From Flavobacterium davisii (lineage in GTDB: Bacteria; Bacteroidota; Bacteroidia; Flavobacteriales; Flavobacteriaceae): a stretch of DNA of 64,000 nt. Every line of letters starts with the position of its first letter. Positions within the stretch are counted from its first letter, which is position 1. Location: positions 2,976,001 to 3,040,000 of the forward strand of contig NZ_CP067378.1 in assembly GCF_019565505.1 (NCBI RefSeq). The letters are read 5' to 3'. Positions 9,806-19,566 of the stretch are shown here, piece by piece. The notes under the pieces are model-generated. The model saw only the letters and a program-made list of their open reading frames with translations, was not told the origin of the DNA and searched no databases. Made by a program: the position numbers and the translations under genes.

Positions 9806-10121
9806 AACTCTTTTAAGTCTATAACGACTGTTAATTTGAAGGTGATGATTGTAAGAATAAAATTAACTTTATATCTTGTAGTTAATAGTAAACTTTACAA
9901 GTGAAAATATGAATACATAAAAAAATCACCAATACTATAAGTTTGTGAGGTAGGAGTAGAAGGGCGAAAAGTATTTTTATATTTCAGATCATTCCCATTT
10001 AAGTAAAGATAGCGAAGTAATTCACCTTGTTAGTTCTAATAAAATAGAATTTTAAATAAATGAAAAAGAATTGAAAACTTCAGAAAAATGCGATGAAGTT
10101 ATTGTTAAATCACCTCTCCTG

Positions 10122-10204
10122 AAGTTTAGAGTTATTTAATAAATCTTTCTAAATAAAAACTTAAATTCCAAATAAAATTATTATAAAAAGATAACTCTAA
10201 ACTT
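10122..10204. terminator. Stem with long loop (possible terminator)
   Basis: AAGTTTAGAGTTAT (10122-10135) and ATAACTCTAAACTT (10191-10204) are perfect 14-bp inverted repeats separated by 55 nt, followed by TTTTATTTTT. It may terminate transcription from rnz or from a decayed gene. Confidence 0.45.
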
Positions 10205-10298
10205 TTTATTTTTACATATAGCATTATAATATACATACTATACTAAATAGATGTTGAAAAAAATCTATTCTTTTACAATGTAGTAAGGATATTAGATT

Positions 10299-10585
10299 AA
10301 ACACAGATTGTATATTAGACTTCGTGGTGAATATGAAAAGGCAAAGGAAATAAAAACACAGAAATTTTTTTTGCAGTTGTGGGAACAAAAGCCGTAACTT
10401 AACGCGTTGTTTGTCACTTCGACCAAAGGGAGAAGTCATGTTATCAAAATTATGTTATTTCTCCTGTTGTATAAATAATAAGATTTTAAACTTTTAAGAC
10501 AATCTAACAAAAGGCAAAAAGAATGCTTTTTTAGATTCAAAGTTCTTGTTTATTTGGAATAAATTTCTAGTGCATAATTTGGTTT
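10299..10585 (+). repeat. Family B dispersed element, best-defined copy
   Basis: The left end AAACACAGATTG-TATTAGACTTCG and right end CTAGTGCATAATTTGGTTT are diverged forms of the family A terminal repeats. The interior is unrelated to family A: GGGAACAAAAGCCGTAA, CGACCAAAGGGAGAAGTCAT, GTTATTTCTCCTGTTGTATAAAT, TTTTAAGACAATCTAA. Matching copies are at 56282, 62593 and, reversed, about 539 and 54070. A hairpin GGAGAAGTCAT...ATGTTATTTCTCC sits in the middle. Confidence 0.75.
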
Positions 10586-10729
10586 AAAAAGAGTTTAAAA
10601 ACCATTCAAATTAACTTTAAAAACTAGAAAGAAAAATAAGTAAGTAACTACGTTAGTTTTTTTAAGTAAACAGGTAAAATAGAATAGGTATTTCTTAAAT
10701 AATAAAAGACGACAATAAATAAGAATAAA

Positions 10730-11373
10730 ATGGAAGATTTAAGCAATTATAGAAAAATATATCAAAAAAGTGAATTGTTGGAAATAAATATTCCAGAAGA
10801 TCCTATAAATCTTTTTCACCGTTGGTTTCATGAAGTAGAAGAATTTGGAGGAGTAGACGAAGTAAATGCTATGACTGTTTCAACAATAGGATTAGATGGT
10901 TTTCCAAAGGCAAGAGTAGTCTTGTTAAAAAAATACAACGAAGAAGGGTTCATTTTTTATACCAATTATTTATCAGAAAAAGGGAAAGCAATTAGTATAA
11001 ATCCCAATATATGTCTTTCTTTTTTTTGGCATTCGATGGAACGTCAAGTAATTATAAAAGGAAAAGCAAAAAAGTAACAGCATCCATTTCAGACGCCTAT
11101 TTTGATTCAAGACCCGATGGTAGTAAATTAGGAGCAATTGTTTCAAAACAAAGTGAAGTAATTCCAAGTAGAGCCTTTTTAGATCAAAAGCTATACGAAT
11201 TAGAAATAGATTTAAAAGGAAAAGAAATTATTCGGCCTGATTATTGGGGCGGTTTTTTAGTAGAACCAAAAGAAGTAGAGTTTTGGCAAGGACGCCCGAA
11301 TCGTTTACATGATCGAATTAGATACAAACTAAAAGAGGATTTTACTTGGGAAATGGATAGGTTATCACCTTAA
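10730..11373 (+). pseudogene. pdxH: Pyridoxamine 5'-phosphate oxidase, one-base frameshift
   Basis: FMN enzyme making pyridoxal 5'-phosphate. The first part (MEDLSNYRKIYQKSELLE...) contains PKARVVLLKKY and GFIFYTNYLSEKGKAI, typical FMN-binding PdxH segments. The frame breaks in the A6 run at 11068-11073 (coding GKAKK). The second part carries SRPDGSKLGAIVS, PDYWGGFLVEP, EFWQGRPNRLHDR and the C-terminal WEMDRLSP hallmark. One added A yields a normal ~214-residue protein. Both halves are highly conserved, which argues for very recent damage or a sequence error. Confidence 0.92.
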
Positions 11374-11670
11374 AATCATTATTTTTGTAAGGTATTTCTT
11401 ATTTTTTTAAATAAAATTATGTTTTTTATCGATTTTATTTGCTCTTTAATCGAAAATTGTTTTATATTTGTATCAGAAATCAAAACAACATTTGTTTTTA
11501 GAGTTTTAATAAATCTGAAAATAAATTCATGATAGTTTAGTTTTTTAGTTTGTTTATTTGATTGAGAAGTGCCTCTTATCCCCAAGAATAGAGGTGCTTT
11601 CTTTCATTTTTAGGAAGTATTGAAACGTTTTAATAATAAACCTTATCTTGTTTTGTCATAAAAATAAAAA
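11374..11670. other. Gene-free spacer between pdxH and the rnpB terminator
   Basis: About 300 bp of AT-rich sequence. A 68-codon minus-strand frame (11379-11585) has no recognisable composition or homologue, so I do not call it. No repeat-family element was found here. Confidence 0.5.
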
Positions 11671-11694
11671 AGACCAACTTTTTAAAGTTGGTCT
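11671..11694. terminator. Bidirectional intrinsic terminator
   Basis: AGACCAACTTT / AAAGTTGGTCT form an 11-bp perfect stem with a 2-nt centre, T-rich on both strands (TTTTTTAT to the right, A-run to the left). It lies about 50 bp past the 3' end of rnpB on the minus strand and could also serve pdxH on the plus strand. Confidence 0.8.
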
Positions 11695-11746
11695 TTTTAT
11701 TTTTTTAAATACGGTCAATTCCAAAAGTTGAAGATTAGGTAAAAAA

Positions 11747-12057
11747 AGCAGATCTGTAAGCCGGATTCTGTACATAAAAAATATGTCCTTATCATTTATC
11801 TAGTCAAATTATTGCTAATTTGATCCATCTGCCTACCCCTCAGCAACGGGCGAGCAACCCTTAACTGCTGATATACATGGCATTTCACCGCATAGAGTTT
11901 ACCTGATTTCACTACAGCATTACCTGTACATCCTTTCTGTTGCACTTGTCCTCCCTTAAATTTCTTTAAAGTGACGGGCGTTACCCGCTATGCTCGCTCT
12001 GTGGTGTCCGGACTTTCCTCCCCTTAAATATTTTAAGAAGCGATAAGGCGACCTGCT
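11747..12057 (-). ncRNA. rnpB: RNase P RNA, bacterial type A
   Basis: The minus strand begins with AGCAGGTCGCCTTATCGC, then GAGGAAAGTCCGGACACCAC (the CR-I core), AGCGAGCATAGCGGGTAA, AGGACAAGTGCAACAGAAA and ends with ACAGAATCCGGCTTACAG. These are the universally conserved P3/P4, CR-I to CR-V and 3' motifs of RNase P RNA. The GGTAACGCCCGTCAC-type and CCGTTGCTGAGGGG segments are also present. The RNA processes tRNA 5' ends with protein RnpA. A -7 element abuts the 5' end and an intrinsic terminator lies downstream. Ends are accurate to within a few bases. Confidence 0.95.
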
Positions 12058-12060
12058 GTG

Positions 12061-12068
12061 CAAATTTA
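12061..12068 (-). promoter_or_regulatory. -7 element (TAAATTTG) of the rnpB promoter
   Basis: CAAATTTA on the plus strand reads TAAATTTG on the minus strand, directly before the RNase P RNA 5' end. This fits a start around 12057. Confidence 0.6.
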
Positions 12069-12463
12069 AGAATAGAATTGATATAATTATGGAATTGATA
12101 GATTAAAAATTTAATTTATAAAATAAACTAGAAAATTCAAGTGTTTAAGTCTTGCAGATGAGATAGGTTATGTAATATATGATAAAACAAAAAAGATGAA
12201 GAAATTGTGAAAATACACGAAAAACTTTACAGTGTCAGAATAAAAATGGAATGTTTTTTTAGATTTAAAATCATTTTAATGCAGAATAAATTAGTATCAT
12301 TTAAATTTAATAAGAAAACAAAGGAGTGTAGCCTTTCCTAATTTATACTTATTTCTATTTGTTTTTGTTTAGAATACTTTTTTGTTAACTACTATTAATT
12401 TATTAGCGATGATTAGTGAATTCACTTGTGTATAAATTAAAATAAATAAAAAGAAATTTCCTT
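12069..12463. other. Gene-free spacer upstream of rnpB and dnaX (divergent)
   Basis: About 395 bp, very AT-rich, holding the outer parts of two divergent promoters. I see no gene or family A/B/C repeat in it. Confidence 0.5.
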
Positions 12464-12495
12464 TTGGAAGCTATAGGTTTAATCTGTTATATTTG
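12464..12495 (+). promoter_or_regulatory. dnaX: dnaX promoter (TTG-N21-TATATTTG)
   Basis: TTG at 12464-12466 and TATATTTG at 12488-12495 are separated by 21 bp, the best Bacteroidota-type promoter in this part of the window. ATG 12512 follows 16 bp later. The TTG is the -33 element, not a start codon. Confidence 0.65.
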
Positions 12496-12511
12496 TAATT
12501 CATTTTTATCT

Positions 12512-14219
12512 ATGGAACAGTTTATTGTATCAGCTCGTAAATATAGACCTCAAACATTTAAAGATGTAGTGGGGCAGCAGGCTATTACTAATACATTATT
12601 AAATGCCATTGATAATAATCATTTAGCTCAAGCTTTGTTGTTTACAGGGCCAAGAGGAGTTGGTAAAACAACTTGTGCTCGAATCTTAGCAAGAAAAATT
12701 AATCAAGAAGGATATGATGATCCGAATGAAGATTTTGCTTTTAATGTATTTGAGTTAGATGCGGCTTCTAATAACTCAGTAGATGATATTCGTAATTTAA
12801 TAGATCAAGTACGTATACCCCCTCAAACAGGTAAATATAAAGTATATATCATAGATGAGGTACACATGTTGTCAACTGCCGCTTTTAATGCTTTTTTAAA
12901 AACATTAGAAGAGCCTCCTAAACATGCTATATTTATACTCGCTACAACGGAAAAACATAAAATTATACCAACTATTTTATCTCGTTGTCAAATTTTTGAT
13001 TTCAAGAGAATAACAGTTAAAGACGCTAAAGAACATTTAGCAGAAGTAGCAAGAAGTCAAAGTATACTATTTGAAGACGATGCTTTACATATAATTGCAC
13101 AAAAAGCAGATGGAGCTATGCGTGATGCTTTGTCTATTTTTGATCGAGTGGTTTCTTATTGTGGAAAAAATTTAACAAGAGCTGCTGTTACTGAAAATTT
13201 GAATGTTCTTGATTTTGAGTACTATATTAAAGTAACAGATTTAATTTTAGAAAATAAAATTCCCGATTTGTTATTAGCTTATAATGAAATTTTAGCAAAA
13301 GGTTTTGATAGTCATCACTTTGTTGCAGGTTTGGCTTCTCATTTTAGGAATTTATTAGTTTGTAAAAATCCAGCAACCCTAGTATTGTTAGAAGCAGGAG
13401 AACACGCTCAAAAGTTATATGGAGAACAAGCGCAAAAAGCAACACAAGATTTTTTACTACAAGGTATTGAATTGGCTAATGATTGTGATTTAAAATATAA
13501 AGCATCTCAAAATCAGCGACTTTTAGTAGAATTGTGTTTAATGCAGTTAGCCTCTATCACTTTTGATGGAGAAAAAAAAAGCTAACTCATTTATAATTCC
13601 ACCCACTTATTATAAAAATTCCAGTTTTTCTATTACAGAAGTAAAACCAGTTGTTCATAATCCAATTTCTCAAGTTGCTAATACTGAAGATGAATTAAAA
13701 AAAGTTGAAATAACTCAACAACAGATAGAAACTAAATCTGTAACCCCTCAAAATACAGAACCTAAATTATCCTCTTTATCATTGTCCAGTATTAGGATTA
13801 AAAAGAATTAGAAGCGCAACTAAAACCAGAGCAAAAACAGCACGACGAATTACCTGTAGAACCGTTTACAGAAACAGAAATGTTAGAGCAATGGTTGAAG
13901 TATGCACAAAAATTAGGTAATAAAGGATATAAGATCTTAGAATCTTTGATGTTAATTAATGATCCCATTTTAGAAGGAACCACCATTATTCATGAATTAC
14001 CTAACGAAAGTTCAAAAATAGATTTTGAAGGAGAAAAGCATGACCTTTTGGGATATCTAAGAGGTAAATTGCATAATCACACCATTAATCTAGAAATTAG
14101 ACTCAATGAGACGATTGAAACAAAAAAAAGCATTTACAGCAGAGGAAAAATATCAATTAATGCGAGATATCAATCCTGCCTTAGATGTTCTAAGAAAATT
14201 GTTCGATTTAGATGTTTGA
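12512..14219 (+). pseudogene. dnaX: DNA polymerase III gamma/tau subunit, three homopolymer frame breaks
   Basis: Clamp-loader ATPase. The N-terminal part MEQFIVSARKYRPQTFKDVV has Walker A GPRGVGKT, the zinc-loop region (shortened and cysteine-poor), DEVH Walker B, the sensor LEEPPKHAIFILATTEK and SRCQ motifs, and domain III to about residue 355. The frame then meets A9 (13572-13580): frame 0 stops at once (GEKKS-stop), and a shift of one base continues the tau-like tail. Further breaks lie in A5 (13800-13804) and A8 (14122-14129); the restored end is ...RKLFDLDV-stop at 14217-14219. The truncated product equals a gamma-like subunit. ATG 12512 is chosen over TTG 12464, which belongs to the promoter. 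Confidence 0.9.
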
Positions 14220-14269
14220 TATGAATTTATTTTTTTATAAATAGCTTATTCAAGAAATCGTATTTCTTT

Positions 14270-14362
14270 AACCTAAATTCCGCATTAGACCTCGTGGTAA
14301 AGATAAAAAAGGAAAAAGAAGTTATAAATGCACAAAAAAAATTTCTCAAAGTAACGAGTGTT
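14270..14362 (+). repeat. Truncated left end of family B
   Basis: AACCTAAATTCCGCATTAG, then CCTCGTGGTAAAGATAAAA and AGGAAAAAGAAG, match the first ~90 bp of family B. The sequence then runs directly into the left end of the family A copy at 14365. Confidence 0.55.
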
Positions 14363-14364
14363 TA

Positions 14365-14522
14365 AATCTAGATTCTGCATTAGGTTTCGTTGTAAAATAA
14401 AATCTTTGAATAAATTCAAATACTCACAAAAAATTTTAGAAGATGAGATAGTCAACTATTTTGGTGAATAAAATGGGAGTACGTGCTTGAATTGGAAGAA
14501 AAATAAAGTGGAATAGATTTTT
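14365..14522 (+). repeat. Family A hairpin element, copy 2 (right end replaced)
   Basis: Starts AATCTAGATTCTGCATTAG and carries the core AATTCAAATACTCAC, AAAATTTTAGAAGATGAGATAG, CTATTTTGGTG, GTACGTGCTTGAAT, AAAGTGGAATAGATTT. After that, instead of the normal right end, family C begins. The composite 14365-14739 again ends in AATCTGGGTT, a family A-type terminus. Confidence 0.7.
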
Positions 14523-14526
14523 AATA

Positions 14527-14739
14527 CGTAATTCTATCTAACTTAGCTAAAATTATTCTATACGAGATAAGATGGTGTTTGATTATTGATTGTCTTAAAG
14601 AGCTTCCAAATGGAAGCTTTTTCACATTTCAGCCAAAATTTAGGAGGGGATAAATTCATCATTTTATAGATAGGCTTAGCACGCAAGTATAAGTTAGTTC
14701 TCATTTGTCAAAGAACAATACTTTCTTGAAATCTGGGTT
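14527..14739 (+). repeat. Family C element, copy 1
   Basis: A 213-bp block whose reverse complement recurs at 42818-43030 with the same length. Shared segments include ACTTAGCTAAAATTATTCTA, TACGAGATAA, CATTTCAGCCAAAAT, GGAGGGGATAAATTCA and TTGTCAAAGAACAATACTTT. The middle carries AGCTTCCAAATGGAAGCTTTTT (14601 on), a perfect hairpin with a T tract, so it can act as a terminator. It lies next to a family A element in both places. Confidence 0.75.
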
Positions 14740-14949
14740 AAAGTCTTTTTACTTATAATAAATTTCCAACCTGTAAATAGAGTTAGAATATGTCATTTTG
14801 ACTTGTTTTTGTTTGTTTTTTATTTTAAATATAGACATTTTGTCCTAAATAATACAATGGAATATAAATTGTCTATTCTAAATAAAAATAAACTTCAAGC
14901 TTAAGTAAAAGATTAAAATTAAAAATGTTGAACTTGAAACTAAAATAAG

Positions 14950-17553
14950 ATGAACTTAAATAATTTAACAATTAAATCACAAGAAACCTTACAAAAAGCA
15001 CAGCAAATTGCGCAAGGTTACGGACAACAACAATTAGAAAATGAACATATTTTTAAAGGAATATTAGAAGTAGATGAAAATGTAGCTCCTTTTATACTAA
15101 AAAAATTGAATGTAAATGTTGAACTTTTTAAAAAAATAATAGAAAGTACCATTCAAAGTTTTCCTAAAGTATCAGGGGGAGATTTGATGCTTTCTCGCGA
15201 AGCAAATGCTACTTTAATTGAAGCGAACAATATAGCTAAAAAAATGAATGATGAATATGTTTCAATAGAACATCTCATTTTGGCTATTTTTAAATCAAAA
15301 AGTAAAGTAGCCCAGATTTTAAAAGATCAAGGCGTTACAGAAAAAGGGCTTGAGAGCGCTATCGCTGAAATACGAAAAGGAGAACGAGTAACATCTGCAT
15401 CTGCGGAAGAAACCTATAACTCATTAAGTAAATATGCTAAAAATTTAAACGAATTAGCAAGAACAGGAAAATTAGATCCAGTTATAGGGAGAGACGAAGA
15501 AATAAGAAGAGTATTACAAATATTAACAAGACGAACCAAAAACAATCCAATGCTCATAGGTGAACCCGGCGTAGGAAAAACAGCTATAGCAGAAGGATTA
15601 GCACATCGAATAGTAGATGGAGATGTACCAGAGAACTTAAAAGATAAAATTGTTTTTTCTTTAGATATGGGAGCCCTTATAGCAGGAGCAAAATATAAAG
15701 GAGAGTTTGAAGAACGTTTAAAATCCGTTGTAAAAGAAGTAACCTCGGCAGGAGGAGATATTGTATTGTTTATAGATGAAATCCATACGTTAGTAGGTGC
15801 TGGAGGTGGAGAAGGAGCAATGGATGCTGCAAATATATTAAAACCAGCATTAGCAAGAGGGGAATTAAGAGCTATTGGTGCTACTACATTAGATGAATAT
15901 CAAAAATATTTTGAAAAAGATAAAGCCCTAGAACGTCGTTTTCAAAAAATAAATATTGATGAACCAGATATTGAAAGCGCTATTTCAATATTACGAGGAA
16001 TTAAAGAAAAATATGAAGCTCATCATAAAGTACGTATCAAAGATGATGCAATTATAGCTGCTGTAGAACTATCCCAACGTTATATCACAAATCGTTTTTT
16101 ACCCGATAAAGCAATTGATTTAATGGATGAAGCCGCTTCTAAATTACGCATGGAAATCAATTCTAAGCCAGAAGAACTAGATGTTTTAGATCGCAAAATC
16201 ATGCAATTAGAAATTGAAATCGAAGCCATAAAAAGAGAAAATGATGAAATTAAATTAAAATTATTAGGTATAGATCTCGCTAATTTAAAAGAAGAAAGAA
16301 ATGAAGTTTTTGCCCGTTGGAAATCAGAAAAAGATCTAGTAGATGGTATTCAAAATGTAAAATTAACAATTGAAGATCTTAAATTAGAAGCAGAAAGAGC
16401 AGAAAAAGACGGTGATTATGGTAAAGTAGCTGAAATTAGATATGGGAAAATTAAAGAAGCCCAAGAACGATTGGATCAATTACAAAAACAATTAAAAGAA
16501 AATCAGCAAGAAAATACATTAATAAAAGAAGAAGTTACACAAGATGATATTGCCGAAGTAGTAGCTAAATGGACAGGTATACCTGTAGTTAAAATGCTGC
16601 AAAGTGAGCGAGAAAAATTATTAAAATTAGAAGATGAATTACATGAAAGAGTCGTAGGACAAGAAGAAGCAATACAGGCTATTAGTGATGCAGTACGCAG
16701 GAGTCGCGCAGGATTACAAGATGTGAAAAAACCCATTGGTTCCTTTTTGTTTTTAGGAACAACAGGAGTAGGTAAAACAGAATTAGCTAAAGCATTAGCA
16801 GAATATCTTTTTGATGATGAAAATGCCATGACTCGTATTGACATGAGCGAATATCAAGAACGTCATAGTGTAAGTAGATTAGTTGGAGCACCTCCGAGTT
16901 ATGTTGGATACGATGAAGGGGGACAGCTAACAGAAGCCGTTAGAAGAAAGCCTTATTCCGTAATCTTGCTAGATGAAATTGAAAAAGCACATCCAGATAC
17001 CTTTAATATTTTATTACAAGTTCTAGATGAAGGTAGATTAACCGATAATAAAGGACGATTAGCAGATTTTAAAAACACAATTATTATCATGACCTCCAAT
17101 ATGGGAAGTCAAATAATACAAGAAAAATTTGAAAATTTAATAGGATCCATAGAAGCCGCTACAGAGTTAGCAAAAATAGAAGTATTAGGGTTATTAAAAC
17201 AAACAGTTCGACCAGAATTTATTAATAGAATTGATGAGATTGTGATGTTTACACCATTAACAAATGCTAATATTAAAGAAATTGTAACCTTACAGCTAAA
17301 AAGTGTTACGAAAATGTTAGCACATCAAAATGTAACAATGGATGCAACTCCCGAAGCTATTAACTATTTGTCAGAAAAAGGATTTGATCCAGAATTTGGT
17401 GCAAGACCAGTAAAACGAGTAATTCAAAAAGAAGTTTTAAATCAATTATCTAAAGAAATCTTGGCAGGAAAAATAACAACTGATACTATGATCCTTTTAG
17501 ATTGTTTTGATAATCACTTGGTTTTCAGAAATCAAGATAATATTAAAAATTAA
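14950..17553 (+). CDS. clpB: ATP-dependent chaperone ClpB
   Basis: An 867-residue Hsp100 disaggregase working with DnaK. Order of domains: Clp N domain (1-145), first AAA+ domain with Walker A GEPGVGKT (204-211) and Walker B-region [17 protein letters not shown], the coiled-coil middle domain (about 410-530, [20 protein letters not shown]), and second AAA+ domain with GTTGVGKT (603-610), [20 protein letters not shown] and [11 protein letters not shown]. It has no ClpP-binding loop of ClpC type. Full length, intact, clearly a functional gene among many broken ones. A large stem-loop follows it. A separate ClpC lies at 47-50 kb. Confidence 0.97.
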   Translation: MNLNNLTIKSQETLQKAQQIAQGYGQQQLENEHIFKGILEVDENVAPFILKKLNVNVELFKKIIESTIQSFPKVSGGDLMLSREANATLIEANNIAKKMNDEYVSIEHLILAIFKSKSKVAQILKDQGVTEKGLESAIAEIRKGERVTSASAEETYNSLSKYAKNLNELARTGKLDPVIGRDEEIRRVLQILTRRTKNNPMLIGEPGVGKTAIAEGLAHRIVDGDVPENLKDKIVFSLDMGALIAGAKYKGEFEERLKSVVKEVTSAGGDIVLFIDEIHTLVGAGGGEGAMDAANILKPALARGELRAIGATTLDEYQKYFEKDKALERRFQKINIDEPDIESAISILRGIKEKYEAHHKVRIKDDAIIAAVELSQRYITNRFLPDKAIDLMDEAASKLRMEINSKPEELDVLDRKIMQLEIEIEAIKRENDEIKLKLLGIDLANLKEERNEVFARWKSEKDLVDGIQNVKLTIEDLKLEAERAEKDGDYGKVAEIRYGKIKEAQERLDQLQKQLKENQQENTLIKEEVTQDDIAEVVAKWTGIPVVKMLQSEREKLLKLEDELHERVVGQEEAIQAISDAVRRSRAGLQDVKKPIGSFLFLGTTGVGKTELAKALAEYLFDDENAMTRIDMSEYQERHSVSRLVGAPPSYVGYDEGGQLTEAVRRKPYSVILLDEIEKAHPDTFNILLQVLDEGRLTDNKGRLADFKNTIIIMTSNMGSQIIQEKFENLIGSIEAATELAKIEVLGLLKQTVRPEFINRIDEIVMFTPLTNANIKEIVTLQLKSVTKMLAHQNVTMDATPEAINYLSEKGFDPEFGARPVKRVIQKEVLNQLSKEILAGKITTDTMILLDCFDNHLVFRNQDNIKN

Positions 17554-17580
17554 CAACTATTTAAGAACAAAAAAAGAACA

Positions 17581-17710
17581 AAGAGGATCTCCTAAAGATT
17601 GTTGTTTTCATCACAATCAGCGGAAGAAGTTTTATAATTCTGATAATCAAACTTATTATAGAGTTGAATTAGAAAATAAAATGCAAGTACAATCTTTAGG
17701 ATAGCCTCTT
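17581..17710 (+). terminator. Long-loop stem after clpB (terminator with ~88-nt apical insert)
   Basis: AAGAGGATCTCCTAAAGATTG (17581-17601) pairs with CAATCTTTAGGATAGCCTCTT (17690-17710) over about 19 of 21 positions, and a T run follows (TTTTTTGT). The 88-nt loop between the arms is unusually long for an intrinsic terminator and has its own AT-rich content. Confidence 0.6.
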
Positions 17711-17772
17711 TTTTGTCTAATTCTTAAAATGAATAAATATTTTATCTTATTATTTTTTTATAATACGAATTA

Positions 17773-17973
17773 AACCCAGATTACGCATTAGACTTGGTTG
17801 TGAAACAAAATTTTTCAATAAATTCAAGTGCTCACGGAAAATTTTAGAAGAAGAAATAGTGAACTATTTTGATGATTAAAATTTGAGTACGTGCTTGAAT
17901 TTGAAGAAAAATAAAGAGGAATAGATTTACTTCGTCTATTCGCTACGCTCGGGTCTAATGCGTAATCTGGGTT
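17773..17973 (+). repeat. Family A hairpin element, copy 3 (best terminal repeats)
   Basis: A 201-bp element with perfect 21-bp terminal inverted repeats: AACCCAGATTACGCATTAG... (17773-17793) and ...CTAATGCGTAATCTGGGTT (17953-17973). Nested inverted repeats inside (ATTCAAG / CTTGAAT; AAAATTTTA / TAAAATTT; AAATAGT-GA-ACTATTT at the tip) make the whole element one imperfect hairpin. Flanks are TTA on the left and AAA on the right. It lies between two plus-strand genes, clpB and glpK. Confidence 0.9.
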
Positions 17974-18022
17974 AAATGCAACAAAAGTTATAAAATAATA
18001 AAAAAACAAAATTTAATAATTA

Positions 18023-18056
18023 TTGTTTAAAATAGGTTTTTATTTCGTTATATTTG
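18023..18056 (+). promoter_or_regulatory. glp operon promoter (TTG-N23-TATATTTG)
   Basis: TTG at 18023-18025 and TATATTTG at 18049-18056, with ATG of glpK 21 bp downstream. It lies 50 bp past a family A element. No operator is recognisable to me. Confidence 0.6.
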
Positions 18057-18077
18057 ATAAAACTATGCGTGCATATT

Positions 18078-19566
18078 ATGTCAAGTTATATTTTATCATT
18101 AGATCAAGGAACTACAAGTAGCCGTTCCATTTTATTTGATTTACAAGGAAACGTTGTAGCCGTATCACAAAAAGAATTTTCTCAAATTTTTTCCTACGCC
18201 GGGTTGGGTAGAGCATGATCCTATAGAAATTTGGGAATCACAACTAGCCACCATTTTTGAAGTATTAGAAAAAGCCCAAATTAAAGTCTCTCAAATTGAA
18301 GCTATTGGTATTACTAATCAACGTGAAACCACAGTATTATGGGATAAAAATACAGGAAAACCTATTTATAACGCAATTGTTTGGCAAGATAGAAGAACTG
18401 CTGCCTTTTGTGATGATTTGAAATCTAGAGGATTAAATAATATAATTCAGCAAAAAACAGGGCTAGTCGTTGATTCCTATTTTAGTGGAACAAAAATAAA
18501 ATGGATTTTAGATAACGTTCAAGAAGCAAGAAAAAGAGTCGAAGAAAATCAAATTTTATTTGGCACCATTGATACTTGGTTACTATGGAATCTAACTCAA
18601 GGTAAAGTTCATGCCACAGATGTAAGTAATGCAAGTCGTACCTTATTATGTAACATTCATACTTGTGAATGGGATGAAGAATTGTTAGATATTTTAAATA
18701 TTCCAGCTTCTATCTTACCACAAATTTGTAGTAGTAGTGAGATTTACGGTTATACAAATGTCTTAAATTCAGAAATTAATATTCCAATTGCAGGTATAGC
18801 AGGAGATCAACAAGCAGCTCTTTTTGGTCAAATGTGTATTCAGCCAGGAATGGTTAAAAATACATACGGGACAGGCTGTTTTATGTTAATGAATACAGGA
18901 GAAGAACTAATCCCTTCTCAAAACCATTTATTAACAACCGTTGCTTGGAAAATAAACGGTATTACACATTATGCTCTAGAAGGGAGTGTGTTTATTGCAG
19001 GCGCCGTTGTACAATGGTTACGGGATGGTTTAGGAATTATAAAATCTTCAGAAGATATAGAAAGACTAGCAAACACAGTACAAACAACAGAAGGTGTTTA
19101 TGTGGTTCCTGCATTTGCTGGTTTAGGAGCTCCCTATTGGAATCAGCATGCAAGAGGAACCATTACAGGATTAACAAGAGGTACTACATCAGGTCATATA
19201 GCTAGAGCATCTTTAGAGAGTATTGCTTATCAAACCCGTGATGTTTTATTAGCCATGCAAGCAGATAGCCATATTTATATAAAAGAATTACGTGTAGATG
19301 GAGGAGCTACTGTTAATAATTTACTCATGCAATTTCAGGCAGATTTGTTAAATACTAAAGTAATAAGACCCATTATAACAGAAACAACAGCTTTAGGAGC
19401 AGCCTATTTAGCTGGTTTAGCTGTTGGTTTTTGGCAAAGTTTAGAAGAATTACAAAAACAATGGCAAGTACAAAAAGCATTTACATCAACTATGGAACCC
19501 GAAATGCGAAATGCTTTAAATGAAGGTTGGAAAAAAGCTATTAATGCCTCATTAGCATCTATATAA
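18078..19566 (+). pseudogene. glpK: Glycerol kinase, one-base frameshift near the N terminus
   Basis: Phosphorylates glycerol to glycerol-3-phosphate. The gene starts ATG 18078 ([20 protein letters not shown], the phosphate-binding loop of FGGY kinases). The frame breaks at T6 (18187-18192); removing one T gives ...[19 protein letters not shown]. Downstream are [22 protein letters not shown], the FGGY signature [34 protein letters not shown] and [16 protein letters not shown]. The restored length is about 496 residues, normal for GlpK. The stop TAA is immediately followed by the glpD ATG. Over 90% of the gene is intact in the second frame. Confidence 0.93.

Larger units (their letters stand above)
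9806..10729. other. 924-bp gap between rnz and pdxH with no intact gene
   Basis: It contains a stem with a long loop (10122-10204), a family B element (10299-10585) and AT-rich filler. Around 9985-10139 two adjacent frame segments (SDHSHLSKDSEVIHLVSSN, then NEKELKTSEKCDEVIVKSP) look protein-like but are broken by stops. This may be a decayed gene that I cannot identify. Confidence 0.5.

Noticed and set aside
11379..11585. 68-codon minus-strand frame between pdxH and rnpB
   Set aside because: No recognisable protein character, no promoter, and position between a terminator and the end of pdxH argue against a gene.
12464..12511. TTG start extending dnaX by 16 codons
   Set aside because: The TTG is the -33 part of a promoter whose -7 element (12488-12495) lies inside the supposed coding extension; MEQFIVSARKYRP at 12512 is the usual DnaX N terminus.
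17773..17973. Insertion sequence
   Set aside because: Terminal inverted repeats are present, but the 201-bp unit codes for nothing and no transposase lies in the window, so it can only be a non-autonomous element.
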